DNA from: Lysobacter sp.
GTDB lineage: Bacteria > Pseudomonadota > Gammaproteobacteria > Xanthomonadales > Xanthomonadaceae
Assembly (NCBI GenBank): GCA_013141175.1
Contig: JABFRN010000001.1
Location: 1,627,444-1,691,443 of the forward strand
DNA length: 64,000 nucleotides
Direction of reading: 5' to 3'
Shown here: one piece after another, positions 25,942 through 35,891 of the stretch
Layout of the letters: each line of letters begins with the position of its first letter
Position numbering within the stretch: the first letter of the stretch is position 1
Notes under the pieces: generated by a model
What the model was told of the DNA's origin: nothing
Databases searched by the model: none
Seen by the model: only the letters and a program-made list of their open reading frames with translations
Program-made: the position numbers and the translations under genes

Positions 25942-27399
25942 ATGAAATCGTTCTGCGTCCTGTCGCTCGCGGCCCTGTCGTCCCTGTTTTCCTTCGACGG
26001 CGCTGCTGCGGACCTTTCAGCCGCAGATCGGGATTCCGCGCCCACGATCCAGGTCTGGGCGACGACATCGGATCGCAGCTACGCACTGACCCCCCTGCCT
26101 GCGGCCACGACCGGCGATGCTTCGACATCCGATGTCCGGATCGCGATCGACCCCGGCCAGCGCTATCAGGACATCCTGGGTTTCGGTGCTGCGGTGACGG
26201 ACACATCGGCATGGCTGATCCAGCGGCGGATGCGTGCGGACCAGCGCAAGGCCCTGCTCCGGGAACTGTTCGGTCGCGATGGCGGCATCGGCCTGGGCTT
26301 CACCCGGATGACCATCGGCGCGTCCGATTTCTCATTGAGTCATTACAACCTCGACGACCCGCCGCGCGGCAAAGCCGATCACAAACTGCGTTATTTCCGC
26401 GTCGCGCCGCAGGCGCAGGACGTGTTCACCGTGGTGCGCGCCGCGCGTGCGATCAATCCGCAGCTGCAGACGATGGCCTCGCCGTGGAGCGCGCCGGCCT
26501 GGATGAAGAGCGGCGGCAGCATGATCAAGGGCACGCTGCGCGAAGACGCCCACGACGCGTTCGCCCGCTACCTGCTGAAGTACCTCGACGCCGCCGCCTC
26601 GAAAGGCGTGCCGATCTTCGCGCTGACCGTGCAGAACGAACCCGCGTTCGAGCCCGAGAACTATCCCGGCATGCGCCTGGGCGCAGCCCAGCGGATCGCA
26701 TTGATCGGAAAACATCTGGGGCCGTTGCTGGAGGCCTCGGGCCGCGACGTCCGGATCCTCGACTGGGACCACAACTGGGACATGCCCGAAGAACCCACCG
26801 CCGTCCTCTCGGATCCCGAAGCCTCGGCATATGTGGATGGCGTGGCATGGCACTGCTATGGCGGCGACATCGCCGCGCAATCGCAGGTGCATGACCGGTT
26901 TCCGTCGAAAAGCGTCTACCTCACCGAATGCTCCGGCGGCGACTGGGAACCGGTGCGCAGCGGCGGCATGACCATGCTGGCGCGGCAGTTGATCATCGGC
27001 GGCACCCGTCACTGGGCGCGCGGGGTGTTGTTGTGGAATCTGGCGCTGGACGAGACCGCCGGCCCGCATGCCGGCGGCTGCGGCAACTGCAGGGGCGTGG
27101 TCACCATCGACAGCCGCACCGGCGCGGTGACGCGCAACGACGAGTACTACGTGCTCGCGCATGCCAGCCGTTTCGTCAGGCCCGGTGCGCACCGGATCGA
27201 ATCCAGCGCCGGTGCCGACGATGTCGACAACGTCGCATTCACCAATGCCGACGACGGCAGCGTCGCGCTGATCGTCACGAATTCGTCGACGAGCCCCCGG
27301 ACCATCGCCGTCGCGTACGCAGGACGCACGTTCCGCTATGCGCTGGTGCCGAAGAGCCTCTACACCTTCACGTGGCCCGGTCGAGCTGCGGCCCGGTGA
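25942..27399 (+). CDS. Secreted glycoside hydrolase family 30 (glucosylceramidase / beta-1,6-glucanase type)
   Basis: A 485-residue enzyme with a signal peptide (KSFCVLSLAALSSLFSFDG) and a TIM barrel with side beta-domain. Family motifs: DILGFGAAVTDTSAW at the start, FTRMTIGASDFS, SPWSAPAWMKS, the acid/base Glu in TVQNEPAFEPENYPG, and the nucleophile Glu in VYLTECSGGDW. This pattern fits the GH30 glucosylceramidase-like group that includes endo-beta-1,6-glucanases active on fungal cell walls. The start ATG at 25942 has GGAAGGA about 9 nt upstream; the open frame upstream overlaps the promoter. It is divergent from the TonB receptor and precedes the Entner-Doudoroff operon. Confidence 0.92.
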   Translation: MKSFCVLSLAALSSLFSFDGAAADLSAADRDSAPTIQVWATTSDRSYALTPLPAATTGDASTSDVRIAIDPGQRYQDILGFGAAVTDTSAWLIQRRMRADQRKALLRELFGRDGGIGLGFTRMTIGASDFSLSHYNLDDPPRGKADHKLRYFRVAPQAQDVFTVVRAARAINPQLQTMASPWSAPAWMKSGGSMIKGTLREDAHDAFARYLLKYLDAAASKGVPIFALTVQNEPAFEPENYPGMRLGAAQRIALIGKHLGPLLEASGRDVRILDWDHNWDMPEEPTAVLSDPEASAYVDGVAWHCYGGDIAAQSQVHDRFPSKSVYLTECSGGDWEPVRSGGMTMLARQLIIGGTRHWARGVLLWNLALDETAGPHAGGCGNCRGVVTIDSRTGAVTRNDEYYVLAHASRFVRPGAHRIESSAGADDVDNVAFTNADDGSVALIVTNSSTSPRTIAVAYAGRTFRYALVPKSLYTFTWPGRAAAR

Positions 27400-27484
27400 C
27401 CGTGCATTTCGCGAAAACCCCAGACACCGCACTGAAACATCACCACTGAAACATCCGCAGCGATGCGCATCCCGATCATGTCCA

Positions 27485-27498
27485 TGCAAACGTTTACA
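27485..27498. promoter_or_regulatory. LacI-type operator-like palindrome before zwf
   Basis: TGCAAACGTTTACA pairs at six of seven positions around a central CG. It lies 57-70 nt upstream of the zwf start. The half-sites (TGyAAA) differ from the TGACA sites in the glucan locus, so a different LacI-family protein, encoded elsewhere, is the likely binder. Confidence 0.5.
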
Positions 27499-27554
27499 AT
27501 GCGGCAAACCAACGCCAAAGTTTACGCTTGCGAACCCCCACGACGGAATCGGCT

Positions 27555-29018
27555 GTGATCACCTCTCCCGCCTCGCTGCTGACCATCTTCGGCGCCACCG
27601 GCGACCTCGCCCAGCGCATGCTGCTGCCCTCGCTGTACGGCCTGCAGGGCGACGGCCTGTTGCCGGCGTCGATGCGCATCCTCGGCACCGCGCGCAGCGC
27701 GCTGGACGACGAAGCGTTCCGCGCGTTCGTCGCCGACGCCATCGCGCGCTTCGTGCCGGCGGATCAACGCAAGGATTCGACGCTGCAGGCGCTGCTGGCG
27801 CGCGTGCACTATCAGCCGGCTTCGCTCGACAACGACGCTTCGATGCAGGCGCTGGCCGAACGCGTCCAGGGCCTGCGCAGCGGCGACATCGTCTATCACC
27901 TCAGCACGTCGCCGAAATTCTACGAACAGGCCTGCGCCGCGCTCGCGCGCCACGGTCTCGCCGGCCCCGGCACCCGGGTGATGCTGGAAAAACCCATCGG
28001 CCACGATCTGGCCGAAGCCATCGCGATCAACGACGGCGTGACCCGCAGCTTCGACGAAGACCGCGTGTATCGCGTCGATCATTACCTCGGCAAGGAAGGC
28101 GTGCAGAACCTGCTGGCGCTGCGCTTCGGCAACGCGTTGTTCGAGCCGCTGTGGAACGCGCGGCATATCGAACAGGTGCAGATCACCGTCGCGGAAACCG
28201 TCGGCGTCGAAGGTCGCGGCGATTACTACGACCACTCCGGCGCGATGCGCGACATGCTGCAGAACCATCTGTTGCAGCTGGTGTGCCTGACCGCGATGGA
28301 GCCGCCATCGCAGTTCGAGCCAACCGCGGTCCGCAACGAGAAGATCAAAGTGCTGCGCTCGCTGCGCCCGATCGGTCGCAATGATGTCGCCGCCGAAACC
28401 GTCGCCGGCCAGTACACCGCCGGCGCGATCGGCGGCCGGGCGGTGCCCGGTTATCTCGAAGAATTGGGCCGCAGCAGCAATACCGAAACCTTCGTCGCGA
28501 TGCGCGCGCACATCGACAACTGGCGCTGGTCGGGCGTGCCGTTCTACCTGCGCACCGGCAAGCGCATGCCGAGCCGCTGCACCGAGATCTACCTGCAGTT
28601 CCGCGCGGTGCCGCATTCGATCTTCGCCCGTGGCGGCGCGGCTACCCAGCCGAACGCGCTGATCATCAAGCTGCAGCCGGAAGAACGCATCGAAATGCAG
28701 TTGATGCACAAGACGCCCGGCCTGGACCGCAGCGGGCTGCGCCTGTCGCAGGTCTCGCTGGATCTTGATCTCGACGAGCGCTTCGCGCACGAGCGCCGCC
28801 GGCTTGCCTACGAACGCCTGTATCTGGATGCGATCGAAGGCAACGGCACGCTGTTCGTGCGTCGCGACGAAACCGAGGCCGCGTGGCAATGGATCGATGC
28901 GATCTTCGACGGCTGGGCGCATGCCGGCAGCGCGCCGAAACCCTACGCCGCCGGCACCTGGGGCCCGAACGCAGCGGTGGCGATGACCGAACGCCACGGC
29001 CACAGCTGGCGCGAATAA
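27555..29018 (+). CDS. zwf: Glucose-6-phosphate 1-dehydrogenase
   Basis: First enzyme of the Entner-Doudoroff and pentose-phosphate routes: oxidises glucose 6-phosphate with NAD(P)+ to the lactone. The 487-residue protein has the cofactor motif [18 protein letters not shown], the active-site peptide [13 protein letters not shown], and substrate contacts [10 protein letters not shown] and [12 protein letters not shown] 27555 is taken as start, giving an N-terminus that runs directly into the cofactor motif; an in-frame TTG at 27528 would add nine residues. It is first gene of the tight zwf-pgl-edd-glk-eda operon. Confidence 0.96.
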   Translation: MITSPASLLTIFGATGDLAQRMLLPSLYGLQGDGLLPASMRILGTARSALDDEAFRAFVADAIARFVPADQRKDSTLQALLARVHYQPASLDNDASMQALAERVQGLRSGDIVYHLSTSPKFYEQACAALARHGLAGPGTRVMLEKPIGHDLAEAIAINDGVTRSFDEDRVYRVDHYLGKEGVQNLLALRFGNALFEPLWNARHIEQVQITVAETVGVEGRGDYYDHSGAMRDMLQNHLLQLVCLTAMEPPSQFEPTAVRNEKIKVLRSLRPIGRNDVAAETVAGQYTAGAIGGRAVPGYLEELGRSSNTETFVAMRAHIDNWRWSGVPFYLRTGKRMPSRCTEIYLQFRAVPHSIFARGGAATQPNALIIKLQPEERIEMQLMHKTPGLDRSGLRLSQVSLDLDLDERFAHERRRLAYERLYLDAIEGNGTLFVRRDETEAAWQWIDAIFDGWAHAGSAPKPYAAGTWGPNAAVAMTERHGHSWRE

Positions 29019-29032
29019 GCGAACCGACGACG

Positions 29033-29737
29033 ATGGCCTGGATCGAACACGACTACACCGACAGCGACGCATTGATCGATGCGGTGTCCGCGCAGTTGCG
29101 CGACCGCTGCGCAGCGGGCCTGAAGCAGCACGGCCACGCCCTGCTCAGCCTCGCCGGCGGGCGTACGCCGTTTCCGATCTATCGCAAGCTCGCCGCGAGC
29201 GCGCTCGACTGGCATCGCATCGTCGCCATGCCCGGCGACGAGCGCTGCGTGCCGCATGCGCATGCCGCCAGCAATATCGCCGCGCTGCGCGAGGCGTTCT
29301 CGGCCGCCGAAGGCCTGCGCATCGAATCGCTGACCACCGCCGACGGCAACCCGGAGGATTCGCTCGCGCACGCGCGCACGATGCTCGCCACGCACGCGGA
29401 CGCATTCGACGCGGTGGTGCTGGGCATGGGCGAGGACGCGCACACCGCGTCGCTGTTTCCCGGCGCCGACGACCTGCCCGAGGCGATGGCGAAGGACGCG
29501 ACCGAAGACGCCTTCCTGCTGGTGCCGAAACCTCTGCCGCCGGAAGCGCCGTTTCCGCGCATCACCCTCGGCCTCGACCGCCTGCTGCGTGCGCGCAGCC
29601 TGCACCTGATCGTCACCGGCGCGCGCAAACGAGACGTGCTGCGCGCCGCACAGACCGCGCACGATCCGCTGCGGGCGCCGATCTCGGCGCTGCTGCACGC
29701 ATCGGGCACGGTCGTCCATCTGCACTGGAGCCCATGA
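29033..29737 (+). CDS. pgl: 6-phosphogluconolactonase
   Basis: Hydrolyses 6-phosphogluconolactone to 6-phosphogluconate. The 234-residue protein carries [15 protein letters not shown], the [16 protein letters not shown] block and [17 protein letters not shown], all typical of the NagB/Pgl fold. It starts at ATG 29033, 14 nt after zwf, and its stop overlaps the edd start. The open frame upstream lies inside zwf and is a shadow. Confidence 0.95.
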   Translation: MAWIEHDYTDSDALIDAVSAQLRDRCAAGLKQHGHALLSLAGGRTPFPIYRKLAASALDWHRIVAMPGDERCVPHAHAASNIAALREAFSAAEGLRIESLTTADGNPEDSLAHARTMLATHADAFDAVVLGMGEDAHTASLFPGADDLPEAMAKDATEDAFLLVPKPLPPEAPFPRITLGLDRLLRARSLHLIVTGARKRDVLRAAQTAHDPLRAPISALLHASGTVVHLHWSP

Positions 29738-31572
29738 TGTCATTGCACCCCGTCATCGAGCGCGTGACCGCACGCATCGCCGGACGCAGTCGTCGAACCC
29801 GCGACGGCTATCTCGCGCGTATCGATGCCGCCCGCATCGATGCGCCCGCGCGCAGGCAATTGAGCTGCGGCAATCTCGCCCACGGCTTTGCCGCATCCGG
29901 TGGCGACAAACCGATGCTGAAGACCGGCGCGGGCGGCAACATCGGCATCGTCACCGCCTACAACGACATGCTCTCGGCGCACCAGCCGATGGAGCAGTAC
30001 CCGACGCTGATCCGCATGGCCGCGCGCAACGCCGGCGGCAGCGCGCAGGTCGCCGGCGGCGTGCCGGCGATGTGCGACGGCGTCACCCAGGGCCGCACCG
30101 GCATGGAGCTGTCGCTGTTCTCGCGCGACACCATCGCATTGGCGACCGCGGTGTCGCTGTCGCACGAGATGTTCGACGCCGCGCTGATGCTCGGCGTGTG
30201 CGACAAGATCGTGCCCGGCCTGTTGATCGGCGCGCTGAGCTTCGGCCATCTGCCGGTGATCTTCGTACCCGCCGGACCGATGCCCTCGGGCCTGCCGAAC
30301 AAGGAAAAAGCGGCGGTGCGCCAGCGTTACGCCGACGGCAAGGCATCGCGCGACGAATTGCTGGAAGCCGAATCCGCGTCGTACCACAGCGCCGGCACCT
30401 GCACGTTCTACGGCACCGCCAATTCCAACCAGATGCTGATGGAAGTGATGGGCCTGCACATGCCGGGCAGCGCGTTCGTCAATCCGAACACGCCGCTGCG
30501 CGATGCGCTCACCGTGGCCGCGACCGAACAGGCGCTGCGCATCACCGCGCTCGGCGACGACTACCGCCCGCTCGGCCATACCGTCGACGAGAAGGCGATC
30601 GTCAACGCGATGGTCGGGCTGGCCGCGACCGGCGGTTCGACCAACCACGCACTGCATCTGGTCGCGATCGCGCGCGCGGCCGGCCTGATCATCGATTGGG
30701 ACGATCTGGACGAACTCTCGCAGGCCACGCCGCTGCTGGCGCGGGTCTATCCCAACGGCAGCGCCGACGTGAACCATTTCCATGCCGCCGGTGGCATCGG
30801 CGTGGTGATCCGCGAACTCATCGATGCCGGCCTCATGCATGCCGACATCCGCTGCGTGCACGGCGGCGATCTGCGCCAGCAGACGCTGGCGCCCGCACTG
30901 GACGGCACCTCGCTGCGCTGGACGCCGCCGCCCGCGCAGTCGCGCGATACCAGCATCCTGCGCGGCGTGGCCGAACCCTTCGACCGCGAAGGCGGCCTGC
31001 GCCGGCTGCAGGGCAACCTCGGCCGCGCGGTGGTGAAGATTTCGGCCGTGGCACCCGAACATCGCGCGATCGCAGCACCGGCGAATATCTTCGATTCGCA
31101 GGACGCGATGCTGGATGCATTCAAGGCCGGCGCGCTCACCGGGGATTTCGTCGCGGTGATCCGTGGCCAGGGCCCGCGCGCGAACGGCATGCCCGAGCTG
31201 CACAAACTCACGCCGACGCTCTCGCTCTTGCAGGATCGCGGCCAGCACGTCGCCCTGCTCACCGACGGCCGCATGTCCGGCGCATCGGGCAAAGTGCTCG
31301 CGGCGATCCACATCACGCCCGAGGCCGCCTGCGGCGGCGCCATCGCGAAGCTCCGCGACGGCGACCTGATCCGCATCGATGCCGAAGCCGGCACGATGCA
31401 GGCGGACGTGCCCGAAGCCGAATGGAACGCGCGCGTGGCCGCGACCCTCGACCTGCGCGGCAATGCGCACGGGGTCGGCCGCGAACTGTTCGGACTGATG
31501 CGTGCGCAGGTCGGTTCGGCGGAAGCAGGCGCCTGCAGTCTGTTCGCAAACGATGACTCCGGGGAACACTGA
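29734..31572 (+). CDS. edd: 6-phosphogluconate dehydratase
   Basis: Iron-sulfur dehydratase that turns 6-phosphogluconate into 2-keto-3-deoxy-6-phosphogluconate (KDPG), the committed Entner-Doudoroff step. The 612-residue IlvD/Edd-family protein shows [20 protein letters not shown], the cluster-ligand Cys in [10 protein letters not shown] and the [19 protein letters not shown] block. Further markers are [17 protein letters not shown] and the C-terminal [17 protein letters not shown]. Its ATG overlaps the pgl stop and glk follows after 3 nt. Confidence 0.97.
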   Translation: MMSLHPVIERVTARIAGRSRRTRDGYLARIDAARIDAPARRQLSCGNLAHGFAASGGDKPMLKTGAGGNIGIVTAYNDMLSAHQPMEQYPTLIRMAARNAGGSAQVAGGVPAMCDGVTQGRTGMELSLFSRDTIALATAVSLSHEMFDAALMLGVCDKIVPGLLIGALSFGHLPVIFVPAGPMPSGLPNKEKAAVRQRYADGKASRDELLEAESASYHSAGTCTFYGTANSNQMLMEVMGLHMPGSAFVNPNTPLRDALTVAATEQALRITALGDDYRPLGHTVDEKAIVNAMVGLAATGGSTNHALHLVAIARAAGLIIDWDDLDELSQATPLLARVYPNGSADVNHFHAAGGIGVVIRELIDAGLMHADIRCVHGGDLRQQTLAPALDGTSLRWTPPPAQSRDTSILRGVAEPFDREGGLRRLQGNLGRAVVKISAVAPEHRAIAAPANIFDSQDAMLDAFKAGALTGDFVAVIRGQGPRANGMPELHKLTPTLSLLQDRGQHVALLTDGRMSGASGKVLAAIHITPEAACGGAIAKLRDGDLIRIDAEAGTMQADVPEAEWNARVAATLDLRGNAHGVGRELFGLMRAQVGSAEAGACSLFANDDSGEH

Positions 31573-31575
31573 TCG

Positions 31576-32595
31576 ATGATGGACACCGTGAATCCCCCAG
31601 CGCTCGCGCTGATCGCCGACATCGGCGGAACCAACGCACGTTTCGCGCTGACCGATCTGTCGGCGCCCGCCGCGCAGGTGCTGGACGCGCGCAGTCTCGA
31701 CGCATCCGCATTCGCCAGCCTGCAGCACGCAGCCGAACACTACCTTGCCGCGGTCGGCGTGCAGCCGCGCCGCGCCGCGATCGCGGTCGCCAGCCCGGTC
31801 AATGGCGAAGAGATCCGGCTGACCAATCGCGCCTGGTCGTTCACGCGCAGCGAATTGCAAAGCGCGCTCGGGCTCGACCGCCTGCACGTGCTCAACGATT
31901 TCGGCGCGGTGGCGTGGTCGGTGCCGGCGCTGTCGGACGCGGAAACCATCACCGTGCACGGCAGCGACGACGCTCCGCTAGAGGGCCCGATCAGCGTGCT
32001 CGGGCCGGGCACCGGTCTTGGCGTGGCGATGCTGGTCGGCAACGACACGTCTGCTCAAGGCCGGCGCTGGCAAGTCGTGGAAACCGAAGGCGGCCATATC
32101 AGCTTCGCGCCGCTGGGCGAGGAAGAACTCGCGATCGCGCGCTGGTTCACCGCGCGCTTCGGCCGCGTATCGAACGAACGCCTGCTCTGCGGCAGCGGCC
32201 TGTCGCATATCGATGCGGTGCTGCGCGGCGCGGTCGATCACGCCACCGGCCAGCATCAGGATCTGCGCGAGCCGGCGGACATCGTCGCCGCGGCGCTGGA
32301 AGGTCATGATCTCGCCGCACGCCGTACGCTCGCGCGCTTCTGCGCGGTGCTCGGCAGCGTTGCCGGCGACGCCGCACTGATCCACGGCGCACGCACGGTG
32401 ATGCTGGCCGGTGGCATCGTGCCGCGCTTCGTGCCGTTCCTGCGCAGCAGCGCGTTCCGCGAACGCTTCCTCGCCAAGGGCCGCTTCGCCGCGTATCTGG
32501 AATCGGTGACGATCCGCGTCATCACCCACAGCAGTCCCGGTCTGCTCGGCGCGGCGATGTCGCTGCGCGCGGACGCCTCGAACGAGAACCGATGA
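31576..32595 (+). CDS. glk: Glucokinase
   Basis: ATP-dependent glucose kinase feeding the pathway. The 339-residue protein has the N-terminal phosphate-binding LIADIGGTNARFAL, the NDF catalytic motif (HVLNDFGAVAWS), the LGPGTGLGVAML block and TEGGHISFAPLGEEE. It belongs to the bacterial Glk family without a ROK zinc motif. The gene lies between edd and eda with near-zero spacing. This supports that free cytoplasmic glucose, for example from the symporter at 14052-15629, is the substrate. Confidence 0.95.
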   Translation: MMDTVNPPALALIADIGGTNARFALTDLSAPAAQVLDARSLDASAFASLQHAAEHYLAAVGVQPRRAAIAVASPVNGEEIRLTNRAWSFTRSELQSALGLDRLHVLNDFGAVAWSVPALSDAETITVHGSDDAPLEGPISVLGPGTGLGVAMLVGNDTSAQGRRWQVVETEGGHISFAPLGEEELAIARWFTARFGRVSNERLLCGSGLSHIDAVLRGAVDHATGQHQDLREPADIVAAALEGHDLAARRTLARFCAVLGSVAGDAALIHGARTVMLAGGIVPRFVPFLRSSAFRERFLAKGRFAAYLESVTIRVITHSSPGLLGAAMSLRADASNENR

Positions 32596-33245
32596 TGAGT
32601 CACGCCCACACCGATCGCATGACCGCCATCGTCGACGACATCCTGCGGCAGGCGCCAGTGGTGCCGGTGCTCGCCATCGCCGATCTCGACGATGCCGTTC
32701 CGCTTGCCGAAGCCCTGGTCGCCGCCGGCCTGCCGGTGCTCGAAATCACCCTGCGCACGCCGGTCGCGCTCGACGTGATCCGACGCATGCGCGGCGTGCC
32801 GGGTGCGATCGTCGGCGCCGGCACGGTGTTGACCTCGGACGATCTGGCTGCAGTGCAGGCCGCAGGCGCCACCTTCGCGATCTCGCCCGGCGGCACCGAC
32901 GCGCTCTACGCCGCCGCACGCGGCGCCGATATCCCGCTGCTGCCCGGCATCGCCACCGCCAGCGAACTCATGCGCGGCCTCGAACACGGCTACAAGCGCT
33001 TCAAATTCTTTCCCGCCGAATCCAGCGGCGGGGTCGCCGCACTCAAGGGCTTCGCCGGCCCGTTCGCGCAGGTGAAGTTCTGCCCCACCGGCGGCATCGA
33101 CGCGGCGAAAGCGCCTTCGTATTTCGCGCTGCCCAACGTCATCACCGTCGGCGGCTCGTGGATGGTGCCCAACGATGCGCTGGCGGCGAAGGACTGGGCG
33201 CGGATCGGCGCGCTGGCGAAAGCGGCGGCGGCGTTGCGCGGCTGA
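32592..33245 (+). CDS. eda: KDPG aldolase (2-dehydro-3-deoxyphosphogluconate aldolase)
   Basis: Last Entner-Doudoroff enzyme: splits KDPG to pyruvate and glyceraldehyde 3-phosphate. The 217-residue class I aldolase has the Glu in PVLEITLRTP, VGAGTVLT, the Schiff-base Lys in KRFKFFPAES and the phosphate-binding CPTGGIDAAKAPSYF. The start overlaps the glk stop by 4 nt; an in-frame ATG at 32619 is a possible internal start. Confidence 0.96.
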   Translation: MMSHAHTDRMTAIVDDILRQAPVVPVLAIADLDDAVPLAEALVAAGLPVLEITLRTPVALDVIRRMRGVPGAIVGAGTVLTSDDLAAVQAAGATFAISPGGTDALYAAARGADIPLLPGIATASELMRGLEHGYKRFKFFPAESSGGVAALKGFAGPFAQVKFCPTGGIDAAKAPSYFALPNVITVGGSWMVPNDALAAKDWARIGALAKAAAALRG

Positions 33246-33275
33246 CAGCAACACCTCCCGGAGGACACGCGCGCG

Positions 33276-33740
33276 TCAGCGCACGGGACCACTCGCCGCA
33301 ACCGCGAGCGCTTCCGACTCGGCCCATTCGCGCAGACCGCGTTCGACCGCTTCCGCTTCGAACGCATACCAGGCATTCAATGCCTGTTCCTGTTCCAGCA
33401 TGTCCTTGAACCGCGCATAGGCGCCCCGCGCCGCGAACATCTCGTAAGTCTCCTCCAACCGCTCCGGCAACGATGCCTGCACGAAACGCACCGCAAGCCG
33501 CTTGCCCAGGCGCAGATCCTGACGCGACGGCACGATCGCGTATTTCGCGACATCATCGAGATCGGACGGCAGATCAGGCTCAAGCTCGACGCCGAAGTCC
33601 TCCTCCGACGTCATGAACACCCGCCCGCTTTCGCGACAGACGAACGCCATGTTCTCGGAACCCGAAAGATCGGACACCCAGTCGAGCGCCTGGATCATTT
33701 CATCGAGCGAAACGGTGACGGTATCGGCGGATGAGGACAT
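33276..33740 (-). CDS. UPF0158 family protein
   Basis: A 154-residue acidic cytoplasmic protein. The opening VSLDEMIQALDWVSDLSG, followed by AFVCRESGRVFMTSEEDF and ARFKDMLEQEQALNAWYAFE, is typical of the UPF0158 family. No biochemical role is known for that family. It is convergent with eda, 30 nt away, and divergent from the CHAD gene. Confidence 0.8.
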   Translation of the reverse strand: MSSSADTVTVSLDEMIQALDWVSDLSGSENMAFVCRESGRVFMTSEEDFGVELEPDLPSDLDDVAKYAIVPSRQDLRLGKRLAVRFVQASLPERLEETYEMFAARGAYARFKDMLEQEQALNAWYAFEAEAVERGLREWAESEALAVAASGPVR

Positions 33741-34078
33741 CTGCGAGGCTCACGGTGGCGGGACCAGACGCAGACGATAGCGGTGGTCCGTTTTGACGGC
33801 AAATCCGTCGGCAAATGATCCGGATGCGATCGAGTCGCAGCACCGGCAATCGAAAACGCTGCCGGCTCCGCCACTCCGGAGATAGACTCCACCGTTGCAA
33901 AGCGCACGACAGACCGCACGCGTTCGTGCAGAGGTGCGCTCGCTGCGGGACCTGCCACACTCCGACCACGCACCACGGTCTACGCGCGGCGAACCCTCTG
34001 CCGGACCGCGATGCCTGTTGCGACGATACAGATCCATCCTCGCGAAATGACGGTACTGTGGCCTTTGGAGGCCAGCGC
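33741..34078. other. Divergent intergenic region, no gene seen
   Basis: 338 nt between the UPF0158 and CHAD genes. The long frame covering it is an upstream extension of the CHAD frame without a ribosome site or family character. Promoters for both genes should lie here; I could not pick them with confidence. Confidence 0.4.
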
Positions 34079-34915
34079 ATGTCACGCAGCACAGCCGACG
34101 TATCGACAAAATCGAGCGCCATCACCACGACACCCCTCCCACTCGGCATGCGGCTGCTGGTGTTCGCCGGCGAGCAGCTGCAACAGGCGCAGGCCCATCT
34201 GGTCCGCAAAGGCGAGGCGCTGCACGAAGGCATCCATCAAGCGCGAAAATCCATCCGCCGCGCGCGGGCGACGCTGGCACTCGGCGCACGGGTCTTCGGG
34301 CCGCGCGCGCAAGCGCTGGATGACGAACTGGGTCGGCTGTGTCGCGGCCTGTCGCATCTGCGCGATGCACAGGCGCTGATCGAAGTCCTGCAACGGCTGG
34401 AGGCACAAGCACCGGATCGTATCCGCGCGATTCTTCCTGCTGCGGAACGACTCGCGCGGGAGCGTCGCGACGATATTCTCGAACGCGCACTCGTGCGCGA
34501 TCCGGCGTTCCAGGCGCGCGGCCTGCGCCTACAGGCAGCGCAGCAACGCCTGGCACGTCTGGGTTGGCGCGCAGTAGACGAAACCGAGGTCTCGTCAGCG
34601 ATGAAGCGCAGCCAGCGCCGCGCCGACAAGGCGGCCAAACAGATCAAAAAGAACCCGGAGGACGATGAGGCCTGGCACGTCTATCGACGCCGCCTGCGCC
34701 GTCTGCGTCAGCAGGACAGCCTCCTGGCCGAGCTGCTGCCCGCACTGCGCCTGTCGAAAAAGCGCGCCCGCGATCTGGCCGATGTATTGGGCGAATCGCA
34801 GGACGATGCGCTGCTGTTGCGCCACTGCGACAGGCGCTCGCCGTTTCCGTCCGATCAACGCAAGCAGTTGCGCGCCATCGCGCGGGAGCGCTTGCGGCGC
34901 ACGCGCAGCGGCTGA
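34079..34915 (+). CDS. CHAD-domain protein
   Basis: A 278-residue highly basic, helical protein. It shows the two-fold CHAD pattern: HEGIHQARKSIRRARATLAL with the conserved His/Arg/Lys helix near residue 45, LSHLRDAQALIEVLQ, then AWHVYRRRLRRLRQQDSLL and DLADVLGESQDDALLL in the second half. CHAD domains bind polyphosphate and are found on polyphosphate granules. The start ATG at 34079 has GGAGG 7 nt upstream. There is no CYTH domain attached. Confidence 0.85.
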   Translation: MSRSTADVSTKSSAITTTPLPLGMRLLVFAGEQLQQAQAHLVRKGEALHEGIHQARKSIRRARATLALGARVFGPRAQALDDELGRLCRGLSHLRDAQALIEVLQRLEAQAPDRIRAILPAAERLARERRDDILERALVRDPAFQARGLRLQAAQQRLARLGWRAVDETEVSSAMKRSQRRADKAAKQIKKNPEDDEAWHVYRRRLRRLRQQDSLLAELLPALRLSKKRARDLADVLGESQDDALLLRHCDRRSPFPSDQRKQLRAIARERLRRTRSG

Positions 34916-34927
34916 CCGGAGGTCGAT

Positions 34928-35587
34928 TCAGATCGGCTTGCCCAGATCATCGGTCTTGAACGCTTGTGTCTTGAACTTGTTCAGGAACGCATGGAACTCG
35001 CCCTGCGCGGTTTCGACGATGGTGCCGCCGTCCTGCCAGATCGCGTTTTCGCGATCATGCCCACCACCGACCGGATCTCCCTGATTCTGATGGATGTTGT
35101 GCACGCCTTTGTCGCTGGTGAACGGTTCGCCGAAGACGTAGAACCGCACGCCCTGATCGATGATCGCCTCCAGATCGGTCAGCGCCTGGAACCCGGTACC
35201 GCTGTTCCACGGCGGATTCCAGCGGATGAAATCCAGGAAGCGCGACAGACAGCTGTCGTAGCGGACGTTCCAGATCATGATCGGCGGATGCAGCATCGGT
35301 GAACGGATGTAATCGAGCGCACCGGATATCGCATTCGACGCCAGCATATGCCAACCATTCGCCAACATCCGGATGTCCGCGAACTCCGACGGCCGGATCT
35401 TCACGATGCGCCACTGGATGCCGTCGGGCATGTTCTGCGGATCGACATCGATCGCGCATTTGTAAACGCCATCGGGCGCCTGCACGAACAGATTGCCGTG
35501 GTAGTAACGCCCGAAATCGTCCGGCGGATCGCGTTGGTAACCTGCCTTGGTGCCGATCACGACCCCGTAGCCATCGCTGAGTCCCAT
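34928..35587 (-). CDS. YukJ-like / DUF2278 family protein
   Basis: A 219-residue cytoplasmic protein. The N-terminus (MGLSDGYGVVIGTKAGYQRD), the middle YHGNLFVQAPDGVYKCAIDV and the C-terminal GVHNIHQNQGDPVGGGHDREN are characteristic of the YukJ/DUF2278 family, whose function is unknown. The start at ATG 35587 has AAGGAGA 6 nt upstream. It is convergent with the CHAD gene with a 12-nt gap. Confidence 0.8.
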   Translation of the reverse strand: MGLSDGYGVVIGTKAGYQRDPPDDFGRYYHGNLFVQAPDGVYKCAIDVDPQNMPDGIQWRIVKIRPSEFADIRMLANGWHMLASNAISGALDYIRSPMLHPPIMIWNVRYDSCLSRFLDFIRWNPPWNSGTGFQALTDLEAIIDQGVRFYVFGEPFTSDKGVHNIHQNQGDPVGGGHDRENAIWQDGGTIVETAQGEFHAFLNKFKTQAFKTDDLGKPI

Positions 35588-35718
35588 CGTGCTTCTCCTT
35601 CGCGACAACCCTGCGCGTTATATCGCAATGGCCTTGCCCTTGAAGACCAGTACGGCATTTCCGATGCCGGACGGACAATTCATGGAGGTTGCCGGATGTC
35701 GGCCAGAACCCGCTTTTC

Positions 35719-35847
35719 GTAGGGCGGGCATCTTGCCCACCATTGCAATATCTCGGCGCAATGCGGATTGAACGCAGTCACGATACATGGCGATGATTTT
35801 TTCGTGCGTTCAAGCTTCATTCGGTGGGCATAAAGCCCACTCTACGG
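35719..35847. repeat. Imperfect inverted repeat GTAGGGCGGGC / GTGGGC...CTACG
   Basis: GTAGGGCGGGCATCTTGCCCACC near 35719 is roughly inverted as GGTGGGCATAAAGCCCACTCTACG ending near 35847. Each arm contains a short GGGC/GCCC hairpin. It occupies the spacer between the metalloprotease and YukJ-like genes. It is a dispersed-repeat type, not a gene. Confidence 0.5.
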
Positions 35848-35891
35848 CCCTAAAGAGATAAATTTCATCGCATTTCTGGAACTTTGCATGG

